64,000 nt of DNA, taken from contig NZ_CP034753.1 in NCBI RefSeq assembly GCF_004006235.1, positions 806,001 to 870,000 on the forward strand, given 5' to 3'. Origin of the DNA: Agromyces sp. LHK192. Lineage in GTDB: Bacteria > Actinomycetota > Actinomycetes > Actinomycetales > Microbacteriaceae. How positions within the stretch are numbered: position 1 is the stretch's first letter; every line of letters starts with the position of its first letter. The notes under the pieces were generated by a model. That model worked only from the letters and a program-made list of their open reading frames with translations. It was not told where the DNA came from and made no database searches. The translations under genes and the position numbers were made by a program. This document shows positions 56,901-64,000 of this stretch, piece after piece.

Positions 56901-57651
56901 ACTCCGGCACGTCGGTCTGGTCGCCGAACACCTGCGGACTCGCGACCGGCAGGTCGGCGTACCAGTCGTAGAAGCTCGTCATCACGCCGCCGACGAGTTG
57001 CGTGAACCGGGTGCCGATGCAGTGCGAGACCATCGACATCGCCGGGATCGGCGAGAATCCGGCGACCCGGTCGGGTCCGTACTCCTTGATCGTGTGGACG
57101 TATCCGGCCGCCGTCAGCTCGACGGCCTCCGCCCAGCTCGCCCGGACCAACCCGCCCTTGCCGCGCGCCTGCTGGTACCGGCGGCGGGTCTCGGGGTCCC
57201 TCGACACCTCCGCGAACGCGAGGACGGGATCGCCCGTGCGGGCCTTCGCCTCGCGGTACGCGTCGAGCAGCACGCCCCGCACGTACGGGTACCGGACTCG
57301 CGTGGGCGAGTAGGTGTACCAGGAGAACGCCGCGCCGCGGGGGCACCCCCTGGGCTCGTACTCGGGCCGGTCGGGGCCGACGCTCGGATAGTCGGTCTGC
57401 TGGGCCTCCCACGTGATGATGCCGTCCTTGACGTACACCTTCCACGAGCACGACCCGGTGCAGTTCACGCCGTGCGTGGAGCGGACCACCTTGTCGTGGC
57501 TCCAGCGGTCGCGGTAGAACGCGTCGCCCTCGCGGCCGCCCTTCAGGAACGCCGCGCGATGGTCCGACGTCTCGTCCCATCGCGTGAAGAACCTCCCGAT
57601 GCCGAGCAGTGCATCGGAAGCCGGACCGTCTACCCCCGCCGACGTGGCCAT
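53938..57651 (-). CDS. narG: Respiratory nitrate reductase alpha subunit
   Basis: A 1237-residue molybdopterin-guanine-dinucleotide enzyme of normal length. The FS0 cluster ligands are His 60, Cys 64 and Cys 68 (HGVNCTGSC) and Cys 103 (GCPRGAAF). The molybdenum ligand Asp 233 is in YDWYADLPVASPQVFGDQTDVPE. There is no twin-arginine leader, so it is cytoplasm-facing, as in other NarG proteins; it reduces nitrate to nitrite for anaerobic respiration. Start ATG 57651 lacks a strong Shine-Dalgarno. No nitrate sensor, FNR-like gene or molybdenum-cofactor gene is in the window. A DtxR/IdeR-like site lies 29 bases upstream. Confidence 0.97.
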   Translation of the reverse strand: MATSAGVDGPASDALLGIGRFFTRWDETSDHRAAFLKGGREGDAFYRDRWSHDKVVRSTHGVNCTGSCSWKVYVKDGIITWEAQQTDYPSVGPDRPEYEPRGCPRGAAFSWYTYSPTRVRYPYVRGVLLDAYREAKARTGDPVLAFAEVSRDPETRRRYQQARGKGGLVRASWAEAVELTAAGYVHTIKEYGPDRVAGFSPIPAMSMVSHCIGTRFTQLVGGVMTSFYDWYADLPVASPQVFGDQTDVPESGDWWDATYLMMWGSNVPVTRTPDAHWMAEVRYRGTKVVTVSPDYADNTKFADEWLPCQAGTDAALAMAMGHVLLKERYVDRREPFFVEFAQQYTDLPHLVTLVEHAGGGLVPGKFLTAADLTAEQGGAASEEAWKTVLLNAATGEPAVPNGSMGFRYAESGEGRWNLDLDGVEPALSVRDAEVETEDVQVLMPRFDAPDGEGAVLRRGVPATRVNGRLVTTVFDLLLAQYGVARPGLPGEWPADYDDDASPYTPAWQAEITGVPAEACIRVSREFAQNAVDSGGRSMIIMGAGICQWFHGDATYRSILSLLILTGSMGRNGGGWAHYVGQEKCRPITGWLSLANALDWSRPPRTMIGTAYWYMHTDQWRFDGYSADALASPLAEGNLDGMHTADAIAQSARLGWMPFYPQFDRNPLQVADDARRAVDAGEAPDAASYVASKLGDGSLRPAIADVDAPENWPRLLTLWRSNLMGSSAKGNEYFLKHLLGTHSNVLASDEASVRPKDVVWRDEIPEGKLDLLVSADFRMTSTTLLSDVVFPAATWYEKHDLSSTDMHPFVHAFTPAIDPPWEAKSDFDLFHAIAREFSRLAATHLGTRHDLVSVPMQHDTPGETAQPGGVVRDWARGDVPPAPGKSMPVFAVVERDYTAIADKLASVGPLAEKLGFTIKNVTYDVSHEVERLAREGGVFPSGPAEGRPAIDTDVKMAEAILAFSGTTNGELAVQGFRTLEKRVGKPLADLAEGSEEKRITFAMTQSSPQPVITSPEWSGSETGGRRYAPFTVNIERLKPFHTLTGRMHFYLDHDWMRDLGEALPIYRPPLDMHRLFGEPRLGPDGGQQVVVRYLTPHSKWSIHSEYQDNLFMLSLSRGGPTVWMSPADAAAIGAADNDWVEAVNSNGVLVARAIVSHRMPDGVVYVHHAQERTIDVPKSEATGRRGGIHNSVTRLLVKPTHLIGGYAQLSYTFNYLGPTGNQRDMVATIRRRSQEVTY

Positions 57652-57679
57652 GCCGCGAACCTATCGAGGACTCCTCGGG

Positions 57680-57695
57680 TTAGGGAAGGCTCACC
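57680..57695. promoter_or_regulatory. Candidate DtxR/IdeR iron box in the narG-ATPase intergenic region
   Basis: TTAGGGAAGGCTCACC matches 13 of 16 positions of the known iron-box core TTAGGTTAGGCTAACC. It sits 29 bases upstream of narG and 83 bases upstream of the divergent P-type ATPase start, in the only AT-tolerant stretch there. An 11-base palindrome, GAGGA-C-TCCTC, lies beside it (57666-57676). Confidence 0.4.
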
Positions 57696-57777
57696 GGCGC
57701 GTGTCGACGGAGCCCGCGGGTGCGGATCGCGCCCGGCGCACCCGCCGCCGGGCGTTCGCGTCCCATACCCTGACCGG

Positions 57778-60276
57778 GTGGAGACCGAGTCATCCGATCC
57801 GCCCGGCACCGATATCGCGCCCGCGCCCGCGCCCGCACCCGCACCCGCGATCGCGACCGACCCCGCGACGGGGCTGTCCGGCGCCGCGGTGGCGGAACGC
57901 GTCGCCGCGGGGAAGACCAACGCGTTCATCGCCGACACGAGCCGCAGCGCGGGCAGCATCGTCCGGGCCAACGTGTTCACGCTCTTCAACGGCATCGTGG
58001 GCGCGTGCTTCCTGGTGCTGCTCCTCGTCGGTCGCTGGCAGGACGCGCTGTTCGGCCTCAGCGCGATCGCGAACGCGATCATCGGCTCGGTGCAGGAGTT
58101 CCGCGCGAAGGCCGCGCTCGACCGGCTCGCGCTGCTGAACGCGCCGCACGCCCGGGTGCGCCGCGACGGCGAAGAGCAGGAGCTGGCCACCGGCGACGTG
58201 GTCATCGACGATCTCCTCGTCCTCAGGGCGGGCGACCAGGTCACCGCCGACGCGGTCGTCGTCGCCTCGCGCGCATTGCAGGTCGACGAGTCGATGCTCA
58301 CGGGCGAGGCCGACGCCGTCGTCAAGTCGCCGGGCGACGAGGTGCTCTCGGGATCGATCGTCGTGGCCGGCGAGGGCGACGCACAGGTGTCGCGGGTCGG
58401 TGCCGACTCGTACGCGAACCGCTTCGCGAACGAGGCCAAGCGGTTCTCGCTCGTCGCCTCCGAGTTGCGCTCATCGGTCGACCGCGTGCTCAAGTGGGTC
58501 GGCTGGGCGATCGGCCCGGTCGGCCTGCTGGTGCTGAACTCGCAGGTGATGGTCGCGGGCGGATGGGCGACGGTCTTCTCGTCGGATGCCTGGCAGCAGG
58601 CCGTCGTCAACACGATCGCGTCGCTCACCGCGATGATCCCGCTCGGACTCGTGCTGATGACCTCGATCGCGTTCGCGGTCGGCGCCGCGAAGCTCGCGAG
58701 CCGACAGGTGCTCGTCAACGAACTGCCGGCGGTCGAGGGCCTCGCCCGCGTCGACGTGATCTGCCTCGACAAGACCGGCACGCTCACGGCCGGCGAGATC
58801 GCGTTCGACGGCGTGCACCCCGTCGACTCCGGCGTCCCGGGCTGGGACGCCGTGCTGGCCTGGTACGGCGCCGCGCCCGACGCCAATGCCACGGCCCGCG
58901 CCCTCGCCGGGGCCTATCCGCAGGCGCAGGCGTCGGCGCCCGAGGTCACGGGCGGCATCCCGTTCTCGTCGGCGCGGAAGTGGAGTGCGGTGTCGTTCGC
59001 CGGCGCGGCCGACGGCGGGGCATCCTCGCCCGACGGCACCTGGGTGATGGGCGCGCCCGAGATGGTCTTCGGCGATGCCGCCGCGGACGCGTCGACCCCG
59101 CTCGGCGGCACGATCATCCCCCTCGCCTCGACCGGGCGCCGCACCCTCGTGCTCGCCCACGCCCCGACCGGGCTGTCGCCCGACGACATCGACGCCGAGC
59201 GGCTGCCCGCCGACCTGCGACCGGTCGTCGTCGTCACGTTCCGCGAGCAGGTGCGGCCCGACGCCGCGCAGACCCTCGCGTACTTCGCGGAGCAGGGCGT
59301 GCAGGTGCGCATCATCTCGGGCGACAACCCGCGGACGGTCGCCGCGATCGCGCACGAGGTCGGACTCGAGGCCGGCGAGGGGTTCGATGCCCGCAAGCTC
59401 CCCGACGACGACGCGGCGCTCGGCGAGGTGCTCGAGCAGCACGTCGTGTTCGGCCGCGTCACGCCCGAGCAGAAGCAGCGCATCGTCGTCGCCCTGCAGG
59501 CCAGGGGGCACACCGTCGCGATGACCGGTGACGGCGTCAACGACGCCCTCGCGATCAAGACCGCCGACATCGGCATCGCCATGAACTCGGGCGCCGCGGC
59601 GACGAAGGCCGTCGCCCGGCTCGTGCTCCTCGACGGCCGCTTCTCGCACCTGCCCGACGTGGTCGCCGAGGGCCGGCAGGTCATCGCCAACATCGAACGC
59701 GTCTCGATGCTGTTCCTCAACAAGACGGTCTACGCGACCGGCCTCGCGATCCTGTTCGGCGTGATGGTCATGGAGTTCCCGTTCCTGCCCCGGCAGCTCT
59801 CGATCACCGACGGCCTGACCATCGGCATCCCGGCGTTCTTCCTCGCCCTCATGCCGAACGCCCGCCGCTACGAACCGGGCTTCCTGCGACGGTCGCTCTC
59901 GTTCGCGATCCCGTCGGGCATCATCATCGCGATCGCCCTCACGCTCTACACCCGGGCGGCGATGTCGCTCGGCATCCCCGAACCCGAACTGCGGACCGGG
60001 TCGACGATCATCCTCGCGGTCGTCGGCATCTGGGTGCTCACCGTGCTGTCGCGCCCGTTGAACCGCTGGAAGGTGCTCGTCATCGGCGCGATGTTCATCG
60101 GCCTCGTCGGCATCTTCACGATCCCGCTCGCGACGGAGTTCTTCCAGCTCGTCGACCCGGGTAAGGATGCGGCCTACCTGATCGCCCTGACCGTCGTGGT
60201 CACGATCGCGGCGATCGAGGTGGTGCGGGCGTTCCACCGCCGGTACCTCGCGCGGCTGTCGCGGCGTCGCGCATGA
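57778..60276 (+). CDS. P-type cation-transporting ATPase, CtpE-like
   Basis: An 832-residue P-type ATPase. After an Ala/Pro repeat (APAPAPAPA, residues 15-23) it shows actuator motif VDESMLTGEADAVVKSPGDEVLSGS, phosphorylation motif CLDKTGTLTAGEI, and the hinge MTGDGVNDALAIKTADIGIAM; about ten membrane helices. It has no N-terminal metal-binding domain and no CPC helix, which argues against copper or zinc. The layout resembles mycobacterial CtpE, linked to calcium uptake. GTG 57778 has no Shine-Dalgarno but follows a CATACCCT stretch 8-13 bases away, so a leaderless transcript is plausible. The gene overlaps the next, convergent gene by 77 bases. Confidence 0.9.
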   Translation: METESSDPPGTDIAPAPAPAPAPAIATDPATGLSGAAVAERVAAGKTNAFIADTSRSAGSIVRANVFTLFNGIVGACFLVLLLVGRWQDALFGLSAIANAIIGSVQEFRAKAALDRLALLNAPHARVRRDGEEQELATGDVVIDDLLVLRAGDQVTADAVVVASRALQVDESMLTGEADAVVKSPGDEVLSGSIVVAGEGDAQVSRVGADSYANRFANEAKRFSLVASELRSSVDRVLKWVGWAIGPVGLLVLNSQVMVAGGWATVFSSDAWQQAVVNTIASLTAMIPLGLVLMTSIAFAVGAAKLASRQVLVNELPAVEGLARVDVICLDKTGTLTAGEIAFDGVHPVDSGVPGWDAVLAWYGAAPDANATARALAGAYPQAQASAPEVTGGIPFSSARKWSAVSFAGAADGGASSPDGTWVMGAPEMVFGDAAADASTPLGGTIIPLASTGRRTLVLAHAPTGLSPDDIDAERLPADLRPVVVVTFREQVRPDAAQTLAYFAEQGVQVRIISGDNPRTVAAIAHEVGLEAGEGFDARKLPDDDAALGEVLEQHVVFGRVTPEQKQRIVVALQARGHTVAMTGDGVNDALAIKTADIGIAMNSGAAATKAVARLVLLDGRFSHLPDVVAEGRQVIANIERVSMLFLNKTVYATGLAILFGVMVMEFPFLPRQLSITDGLTIGIPAFFLALMPNARRYEPGFLRRSLSFAIPSGIIIAIALTLYTRAAMSLGIPEPELRTGSTIILAVVGIWVLTVLSRPLNRWKVLVIGAMFIGLVGIFTIPLATEFFQLVDPGKDAAYLIALTVVVTIAAIEVVRAFHRRYLARLSRRRA

Positions 60277-60682
60277 ACGCGGACACCGGAGGCAGCCAGA
60301 GCACCACGATGATCGCGAGCTCGACGGCGAGCGTCGCCGACGCGGCCCAGTCCCAGGTGTCGGCGATCAGGATCGTCGTGAGGTTGAGCAGCGCGAGCAC
60401 GCCCACGTAGATCGTCAGCAGGATCCGCGACAGGGTGCTGCCGCGCCCGACGCCGCCCGCCGCGGCGAGTTCCAGCAACCCGAACAGGATGATCGCGGCG
60501 CCCACGAGCGACACCGCGAGCACCGCGTCGCCGGTGACGTCGTACCGGCTGAGCAGCACGAACAGGCCGATGAGCACGTTCGCGCCGGCGTTCAGGTACA
60601 CGAGCACGAGCACGACCGTGAGGACCACGGGGCGCCGACGCGGGGCCGCATCCGGTGCCGGTGCTGGTGCCGCTGCGGTCAT
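60200..60682 (-). CDS. Small four-helix membrane protein
   Basis: A 160-residue protein of unrecognised family. After a polar Ala/Pro/Arg leader there are four membrane helices (about residues 20-44, 54-76, 86-106 and 113-133) with short loops, one containing ADTWDWAAS. The tail is Gly/Pro-rich. Its 3' end overlaps the convergent P-type ATPase gene by 77 bases, so expression of one may interfere with the other. The helix pattern with YLNAGANVLIGLFVLL resembles small DoxX-like or DUF membrane proteins, but I would not assign one. Confidence 0.75.
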   Translation of the reverse strand: MTAAAPAPAPDAAPRRRPVVLTVVLVLVYLNAGANVLIGLFVLLSRYDVTGDAVLAVSLVGAAIILFGLLELAAAGGVGRGSTLSRILLTIYVGVLALLNLTTILIADTWDWAASATLAVELAIIVVLWLPPVSAFMRDAATAARGTGGGTPAPPRSPRS

Positions 60683-60743
60683 GAGGTCACCCTACCGGCG
60701 CGACGTACGATGGCAGGAGGCCCGCATCAGACGGGGGAGTGGA

Positions 60744-61271
60744 ATGGTCCAGGTCCGAGTGCTCGGCGTCGCGCTCGACGCGGCGAAGCAGCACGTCGTG
60801 CTGCTGAAGCCCCTGCTCGAGGCCGGCGGCGAGGGCCGCATCCTGCCGATCTGGATCGGAGCCCAGGAGGCGACGTCCATCCTCGTCGCGCTGCAGGGCG
60901 AGCAGGCGCCGAGGCCGCTGTCGCACGACCTGCTGACCACGCTGTTCGAGGCCGTCGACTCGCGCATCGCGCAGGTCGTGATCACGCGCATCGACGACGG
61001 GACGTTCTACGCCGAGCTCACGATCGCGACGCCGACGGGCACGCAGGTGATCGATGCGCGGCCGTCGGATGCCGTCGCCCTCGCGCTGCGGGCCGACGCG
61101 CCGATCCATGTCGCCGACGAGGTGCTCGAGACCGCGGGCATCGAGGCGGAGCTGCTCGAGGAGCACGACGAACCCGACGATCCCGACGAGGTGCGCGCCG
61201 CCGAGGAGGCGAAGCTGCGCGAGTTCAAGCGCTTCATCGACGACGTCGACCCCGAGGACTTCCAGGGCTGA
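60744..61271 (+). CDS. Bifunctional nuclease (BFN/DUF151) family protein
   Basis: A 175-residue protein. The BFN domain fills most of it: VRVLGVALDAAKQHVVLLKP, ILPIWIGAQEATSILVALQG, RPLSHDLLTTLFEA, TFYAELTI and the conserved end DARPSDAVALALRADAPIHVADEVL. The plant relative has RNase and DNase activity; bacterial members are widespread and of uncertain role, often near MerR or recombination genes. ATG 60744 follows GGGGGAGTGGA. The acidic C-terminus (EEHDEPDDPDEVRAAEEAKLREFKRFIDDVDPEDF) is normal for actinobacterial copies. Confidence 0.9.
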   Translation: MVQVRVLGVALDAAKQHVVLLKPLLEAGGEGRILPIWIGAQEATSILVALQGEQAPRPLSHDLLTTLFEAVDSRIAQVVITRIDDGTFYAELTIATPTGTQVIDARPSDAVALALRADAPIHVADEVLETAGIEAELLEEHDEPDDPDEVRAAEEAKLREFKRFIDDVDPEDFQG

Positions 61272-61329
61272 GCCGACGCCGGCGCGGGCCCGCGCCGCGC
61301 GGAGGTGCGGGCGCGGCAGAATGGGCGGT

Positions 61330-62127
61330 ATGGTCGCGATCTCCTCCCTCACCGAGATGCCCTCGCCGCAGTTCGTGATGTCGGCCGAAGGCCGCCGCAT
61401 CGCGACCTACACCTGGGGCGACGAGGATGCGCCGACCGTGCTGTGCGTGCACGGCTTCGCCTCGAGCGCCCGCGACAACTGGGTGAACACGGGCTGGGTG
61501 CGCGACCTCACCCGCGCCGGGTACCGCGTGCTCGCCGTCGACCAGCTCGGCCACGGCGACAGCGACAAGCCGCACGAGGCGGTCGAGTACTCGATGGACG
61601 CGCTCGTCGACGACCTCGTCATCGTGCTCGACACGTACCTGATCGACCAGGTGCGGTACGTCGGCTACTCGCTCGGAGCCCGCGTGGGCTGGCAGGTCGC
61701 CGTGCAGGCACCGCACCGGGTCTCGCGGGCGGTGCTCGGCGGCATCCCCGACGGGCGGCCGCTGGCACGGTTGCAGCTGGATCAGGTGCGAGCGCTCGTG
61801 GCCGACGGCACCCCCGTCGAGGACCGGGTCACCCAGAACTACCTGACGCTCGCCGAACGGGTCGGGGGCAACGACCTGCTGTCGCTCGTCGCGCTCGCCG
61901 AGGGGATGGCGCTGGGCGACGCCGATCCCGATCCGTCGAAGCCGCCGACCCAGCCGGTGCTCTTCGTCACCGGCAGCGAGGACGCCATCCTGGAGCGGTC
62001 GAAGGCGCTGGCGGATGCCACGCCGACGGGCCGATTCGTCGAGCTCGCGGGCCGGCACCACTTCAACGCCCCCGGCTCCCGGCACTTCCGGCAGGCGGCA
62101 CTGGAGTTCCTCGCGGAGGGCGCCTGA
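61330..62127 (+). CDS. Alpha/beta hydrolase
   Basis: A 265-residue alpha/beta hydrolase. Oxyanion motif VLCVHGFASSARDNW, the family sequence LAVDQLGHGDSDKP, nucleophile in YVGYSLGARVGWQVA, acid in VTGSEDAIL and catalytic His in GRHHFNAPGSRHF. I use ATG 61330; ATG 61321 in the same frame is equally possible and neither has a strong ribosome site. The stop overlaps the MarR start (TGATG), so the two are expressed together; a MarR next to a hydrolase often controls response to an aromatic or toxic ester (inference). Confidence 0.85.
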   Translation: MVAISSLTEMPSPQFVMSAEGRRIATYTWGDEDAPTVLCVHGFASSARDNWVNTGWVRDLTRAGYRVLAVDQLGHGDSDKPHEAVEYSMDALVDDLVIVLDTYLIDQVRYVGYSLGARVGWQVAVQAPHRVSRAVLGGIPDGRPLARLQLDQVRALVADGTPVEDRVTQNYLTLAERVGGNDLLSLVALAEGMALGDADPDPSKPPTQPVLFVTGSEDAILERSKALADATPTGRFVELAGRHHFNAPGSRHFRQAALEFLAEGA

Positions 62128-62675
62128 TGCCGGGCGGCGCATCGCGTCGACGCGACGGTTCGGGCGGCGATCTGCCCACCCGCGCATCGCGTCGACACGA
62201 CGACGAGGTGGACCTGCTGATCGACGCGTGGTCGAGGCGCCTGCCCGATGTCGACCTCACCCCGCTCGACGTGATGTCACGGCTGCGCCGCGCGGCGAAC
62301 CGGCTGTCGCGGCTGCGCGCGGACGCGTTCGAGAGCGCCGGTCTCGCGTCGTGGGAGTTCGACGTGCTCGCCGCGCTCCGCCGGGAGGAGCCGCCGCACG
62401 AGCTCAGCCCGGCCCAGCTGATCTCGGCGACGATGATCGGCAGCGCGGCGATGACGAACCGCCTCGACAACCTCGTGAAGCGCGGGCTCGTCGAGCGGCA
62501 CCCGAACCCGCGCGACGGCCGCAGCGTGCTCGTGCGCATCACCCCGGAGGGCACGACCCGGGTCGATGACGCGATGCGCAGCCTCGCCGAACGCGAGGCC
62601 GTCGAGTTGCGGGGCCTCAGCCGCGAGGAGCAGGCGACCCTCGCCGAGCTCCTTCGCCGGCTCACGAGCGGCTGA
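62127..62675 (+). CDS. MarR-family transcriptional regulator
   Basis: A 182-residue MarR protein translated from an ATG that overlaps the hydrolase stop. An Arg/Asp-rich leader of about 28 residues precedes the winged helix: LSRLRADAFESAGLASWEFDVLAALRRE, recognition helix ISATMIGSAAMTNRLDNLVKRGLVERHPNP, and the wing RDGRSVLVRITPEGT. The position suggests it senses a substrate or product of the hydrolase. It ends 2 bases before a convergent CHY zinc-finger gene. Confidence 0.9.
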   Translation: MPGGASRRRDGSGGDLPTRASRRHDDEVDLLIDAWSRRLPDVDLTPLDVMSRLRRAANRLSRLRADAFESAGLASWEFDVLAALRREEPPHELSPAQLISATMIGSAAMTNRLDNLVKRGLVERHPNPRDGRSVLVRITPEGTTRVDDAMRSLAEREAVELRGLSREEQATLAELLRRLTSG

Positions 62676-62677
62676 GC

Positions 62678-63058
62678 TCAGACCTCGAAGTACCGGTCCG
62701 CGTGCAGTGCGCAGCCCGGGTTGAACGGCGCGCCGCAGCGGGTGCAGGCATCCGTCGCGAGGTACTCGTCGATCGTCAGTTCGCAGCCGCACACGCCGCA
62801 GAGGATCGCGCGCTCGCCGCGGCGGGCGCGCGGCCACTGCCGGGCCTCGTGCCCGGCCGTCTCGGCGTGGCAGGCGTGGCACGGGTAGTACTCGCCGCAG
62901 CACGCGAACCGGATCGCGACGACGTCGAGCGGCGTCCGGTAGTGGATGCAGCGGGTCTGGTCGTCGACCGTCGGCCCGAGCACCCGCGGTCGCGGGGCCG
63001 AGCGCGGCGCGGCATCCGACATGGGCGCGGTATCCGACTTGGGCGCTGCATCCGACAT
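62678..63058 (-). CDS. CHY zinc-finger protein
   Basis: A 126-residue protein, mostly one CHY zinc finger: CIHYRTPLDVVAIRFACCGEYYPCHACHAE and then CGVCGCELTIDEYL...CTRCGAPFNPGCALH, about nine conserved Cys and several His able to bind three zinc ions. The short N-terminus has a doubled SDAAP.S element (residues 2-8 and 14-20), each with a possible start, so the true start may be ATG 63058 or ATG 63022. The family occurs in bacteria near copper or stress genes without a settled role. It sits 20 bases after the aminotransferase stop, on the same strand, where ectC would be expected. Confidence 0.8.
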   Translation of the reverse strand: MSDAAPKSDTAPMSDAAPRSAPRPRVLGPTVDDQTRCIHYRTPLDVVAIRFACCGEYYPCHACHAETAGHEARQWPRARRGERAILCGVCGCELTIDEYLATDACTRCGAPFNPGCALHADRYFEV

Positions 63059-63078
63059 GGGCGGTCCGGCGTTCGCGA

Positions 63079-64000
63079 TCAGCCCGCGGTCGCCGCGTCC
63101 GTCAGCGGGGCGTCGGCGAGCACGTCGTCGAGGCTCTCGCGCACGATCGCGAGGCCGCGGCGCAGCTCGTCTTCGGTGATGGTGAGCGCCGGCAGGAACT
63201 TCAGCACCTCGTCGAACGCGCCGGAGGTCTCGATCACGAGCCCGCGCTGGAACGCCGCCTTCGAGACGCGGCCGGCGAGCGTGCGGTCGCCGTCGCAGAC
63301 GAGCCCCTGGAACAGGCCGCGTCCGCGCACGGTGAGCCCGAGTTCGGGATGCGCGGCGGCGATCTGCTCGAGCTCGGCGACGAGGAGCGCCGACTTCGCG
63401 GCGACGCCGTCCATGAACGCGCCGTCGGACCAGTAGGTCTCGAGCGCGATGCGCGCCGACACGAAGGCCAGGTTGTTGCCGCGGAAGGTGCCGGTGTGCT
63501 GGCCGGGCTTCCACACGTCGACGCCGGGACGCAGGAGCACGAGCGACATCGGCAGACCCGAGCCCGAGATCGACTTCGACACCGTGACGAGGTCGGGCAC
63601 GATGCCCGACTCCTCGAACGCGAAGAACGCGCCGGTGCGGCCGATGCCCGCCTGGATCTCGTCGAGGATCAGCAGGATGCCCCGCTCCTCGGTGATCCGG
63701 CGCAGCCGCTGCAGCCACGCGGGGCTCGCGACGTTGATGCCGCCCTCGCCCTGCACCGCCTCGACGATGACGGCGGCGGGCAGGTCGAGCCCGGAGCCCG
63801 AGTCGTCGAGCATCTTCTCGAACAGGTCGAGCGTGTCGACGTCGGGGCCGAGGTAGCCGTCGTACGGCAGGCGCGCGACGTCGTCGAGGCCGACCCCGGC
63901 CGCGCCGCGGTAGTGGCTGTTGCCCGTCGCGGCGAGCGAGCCGAGGCTGAGACCGTGGAACGCGTTCGTGAAGGCGACCACCGTGGAACGCCCGGTGGCC
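63079..64000 (-). CDS. ectB: Diaminobutyrate--2-oxoglutarate aminotransferase, C-terminal part
   Basis: About 307 codons are inside the window; the frame is open at base 64000, so the N-terminus lies beyond. Class-III PLP motifs: TNAFHGLSLGSLAATGN, AAVIVEAVQGEGGINVAS, LLILDEIQAGIGRTG (Asp of the PLP ring), SKSISGSGLPMS with the PLP Lys, and GTFRGNNLAFV. The sequence fits EctB, which makes L-2,4-diaminobutyrate from aspartate semialdehyde, the first step to ectoine; the siderophore-type diaminobutyrate aminotransferases are close relatives. The gene directly downstream is a CHY zinc-finger protein, not ectC. Confidence 0.85.
   Translation of the reverse strand, partial: ATGRSTVVAFTNAFHGLSLGSLAATGNSHYRGAAGVGLDDVARLPYDGYLGPDVDTLDLFEKMLDDSGSGLDLPAAVIVEAVQGEGGINVASPAWLQRLRRITEERGILLILDEIQAGIGRTGAFFAFEESGIVPDLVTVSKSISGSGLPMSLVLLRPGVDVWKPGQHTGTFRGNNLAFVSARIALETYWSDGAFMDGVAAKSALLVAELEQIAAAHPELGLTVRGRGLFQGLVCDGDRTLAGRVSKAAFQRGLVIETSGAFDEVLKFLPALTITEDELRRGLAIVRESLDDVLADAPLTDAATAG

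Noticed and set aside
52279..57777. Very long plus-strand open frame running into the P-type ATPase
   Set aside because: It is antisense to narH and narG, which have full family motifs; only the part from GTG 57778 is a recognisable protein.

Overview
The window is GC-rich chromosomal DNA from an actinobacterium, most probably a member of the Microbacteriaceae or a close relative (inference). Grounds: near-constant G/C third positions, frequent GTG starts, 4-nt ATGA/GTGA stop-start overlaps inside operons, and actinobacterial-type families (HelD/HelR-like RNA polymerase remodeller, CtpE-like P-type ATPase, Mcr-like racemase, BFN nuclease). No rRNA, tRNA, CRISPR array, prophage or insertion sequence was seen. 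Every gap between genes is under 300 bases.

Layout. 1-9.4 kb: end of a membrane protein with a degenerate GGDEF domain, an MMPL exporter, and a very large secreted haem peroxidase whose catalytic domain is interrupted by three cell-wall-binding (CWB2) repeats and followed by RTX calcium repeats. 9.5-13.7 kb: a phosphoketolase cluster (minus strand) with a small P-loop kinase and a 78-residue acidic protein, divergent from a TetR regulator. 13.9-39.6 kb: a fatty-acid-like catabolic island with alpha-methylacyl-CoA racemase, ETF beta and alpha, a membrane cytochrome b, an ACAD10/LvaA-type kinase, aldehyde dehydrogenase, a double-TetR repressor, acyl-CoA ligase, an alcohol dehydrogenase fused to GXWXG/DUF4334, a complete Liv-type ABC importer, SDR, an ACAD11-type acyl-CoA dehydrogenase, a long-chain-type acyl-CoA dehydrogenase, thiolase, FadB, a nitronate-monooxygenase-like flavoprotein and a second TetR. 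Together these can import a substrate, oxidise alcohol to aldehyde to acid, form the CoA ester, epimerise an alpha-methyl branch, possibly handle a 4-hydroxy group by phosphorylation, run beta-oxidation, and pass electrons through ETF to the membrane. Three copies of GTGAATC-NN-GATTCAC link the double TetR to the aldehyde dehydrogenase and ligase promoters.

39.7-46.9 kb: an envelope-stress pair (coiled-coil membrane protein plus PspA), a HelD-like helicase with a single-base frameshift and no canonical start codon, a PadR/membrane-protein pair, a zinc metallopeptidase and a membrane-anchored collagen-like protein. 47.0-57.7 kb (minus strand): a DHA2-type MFS pump, an alpha/beta hydrolase, and the respiratory nitrate reductase operon narGHJI-narK. 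Between narG and narH a 62-bp tandem repeat forms a chain of two 20-codon mini-ORFs, each coupled to its neighbour by TGATG. 57.8-64 kb: CtpE-like ATPase, a small membrane protein, BFN nuclease, hydrolase, MarR, CHY zinc-finger protein, and an EctB-type aminotransferase running off the end.

The most unusual items are the nar mini-ORF chain, the CWB2 insertion inside the peroxidase fold, the kinase/ACAD11/cytochrome b catabolic module, and the doubly lesioned HelD gene. All assignments come from reading translated sequence and motifs; no database search was run.
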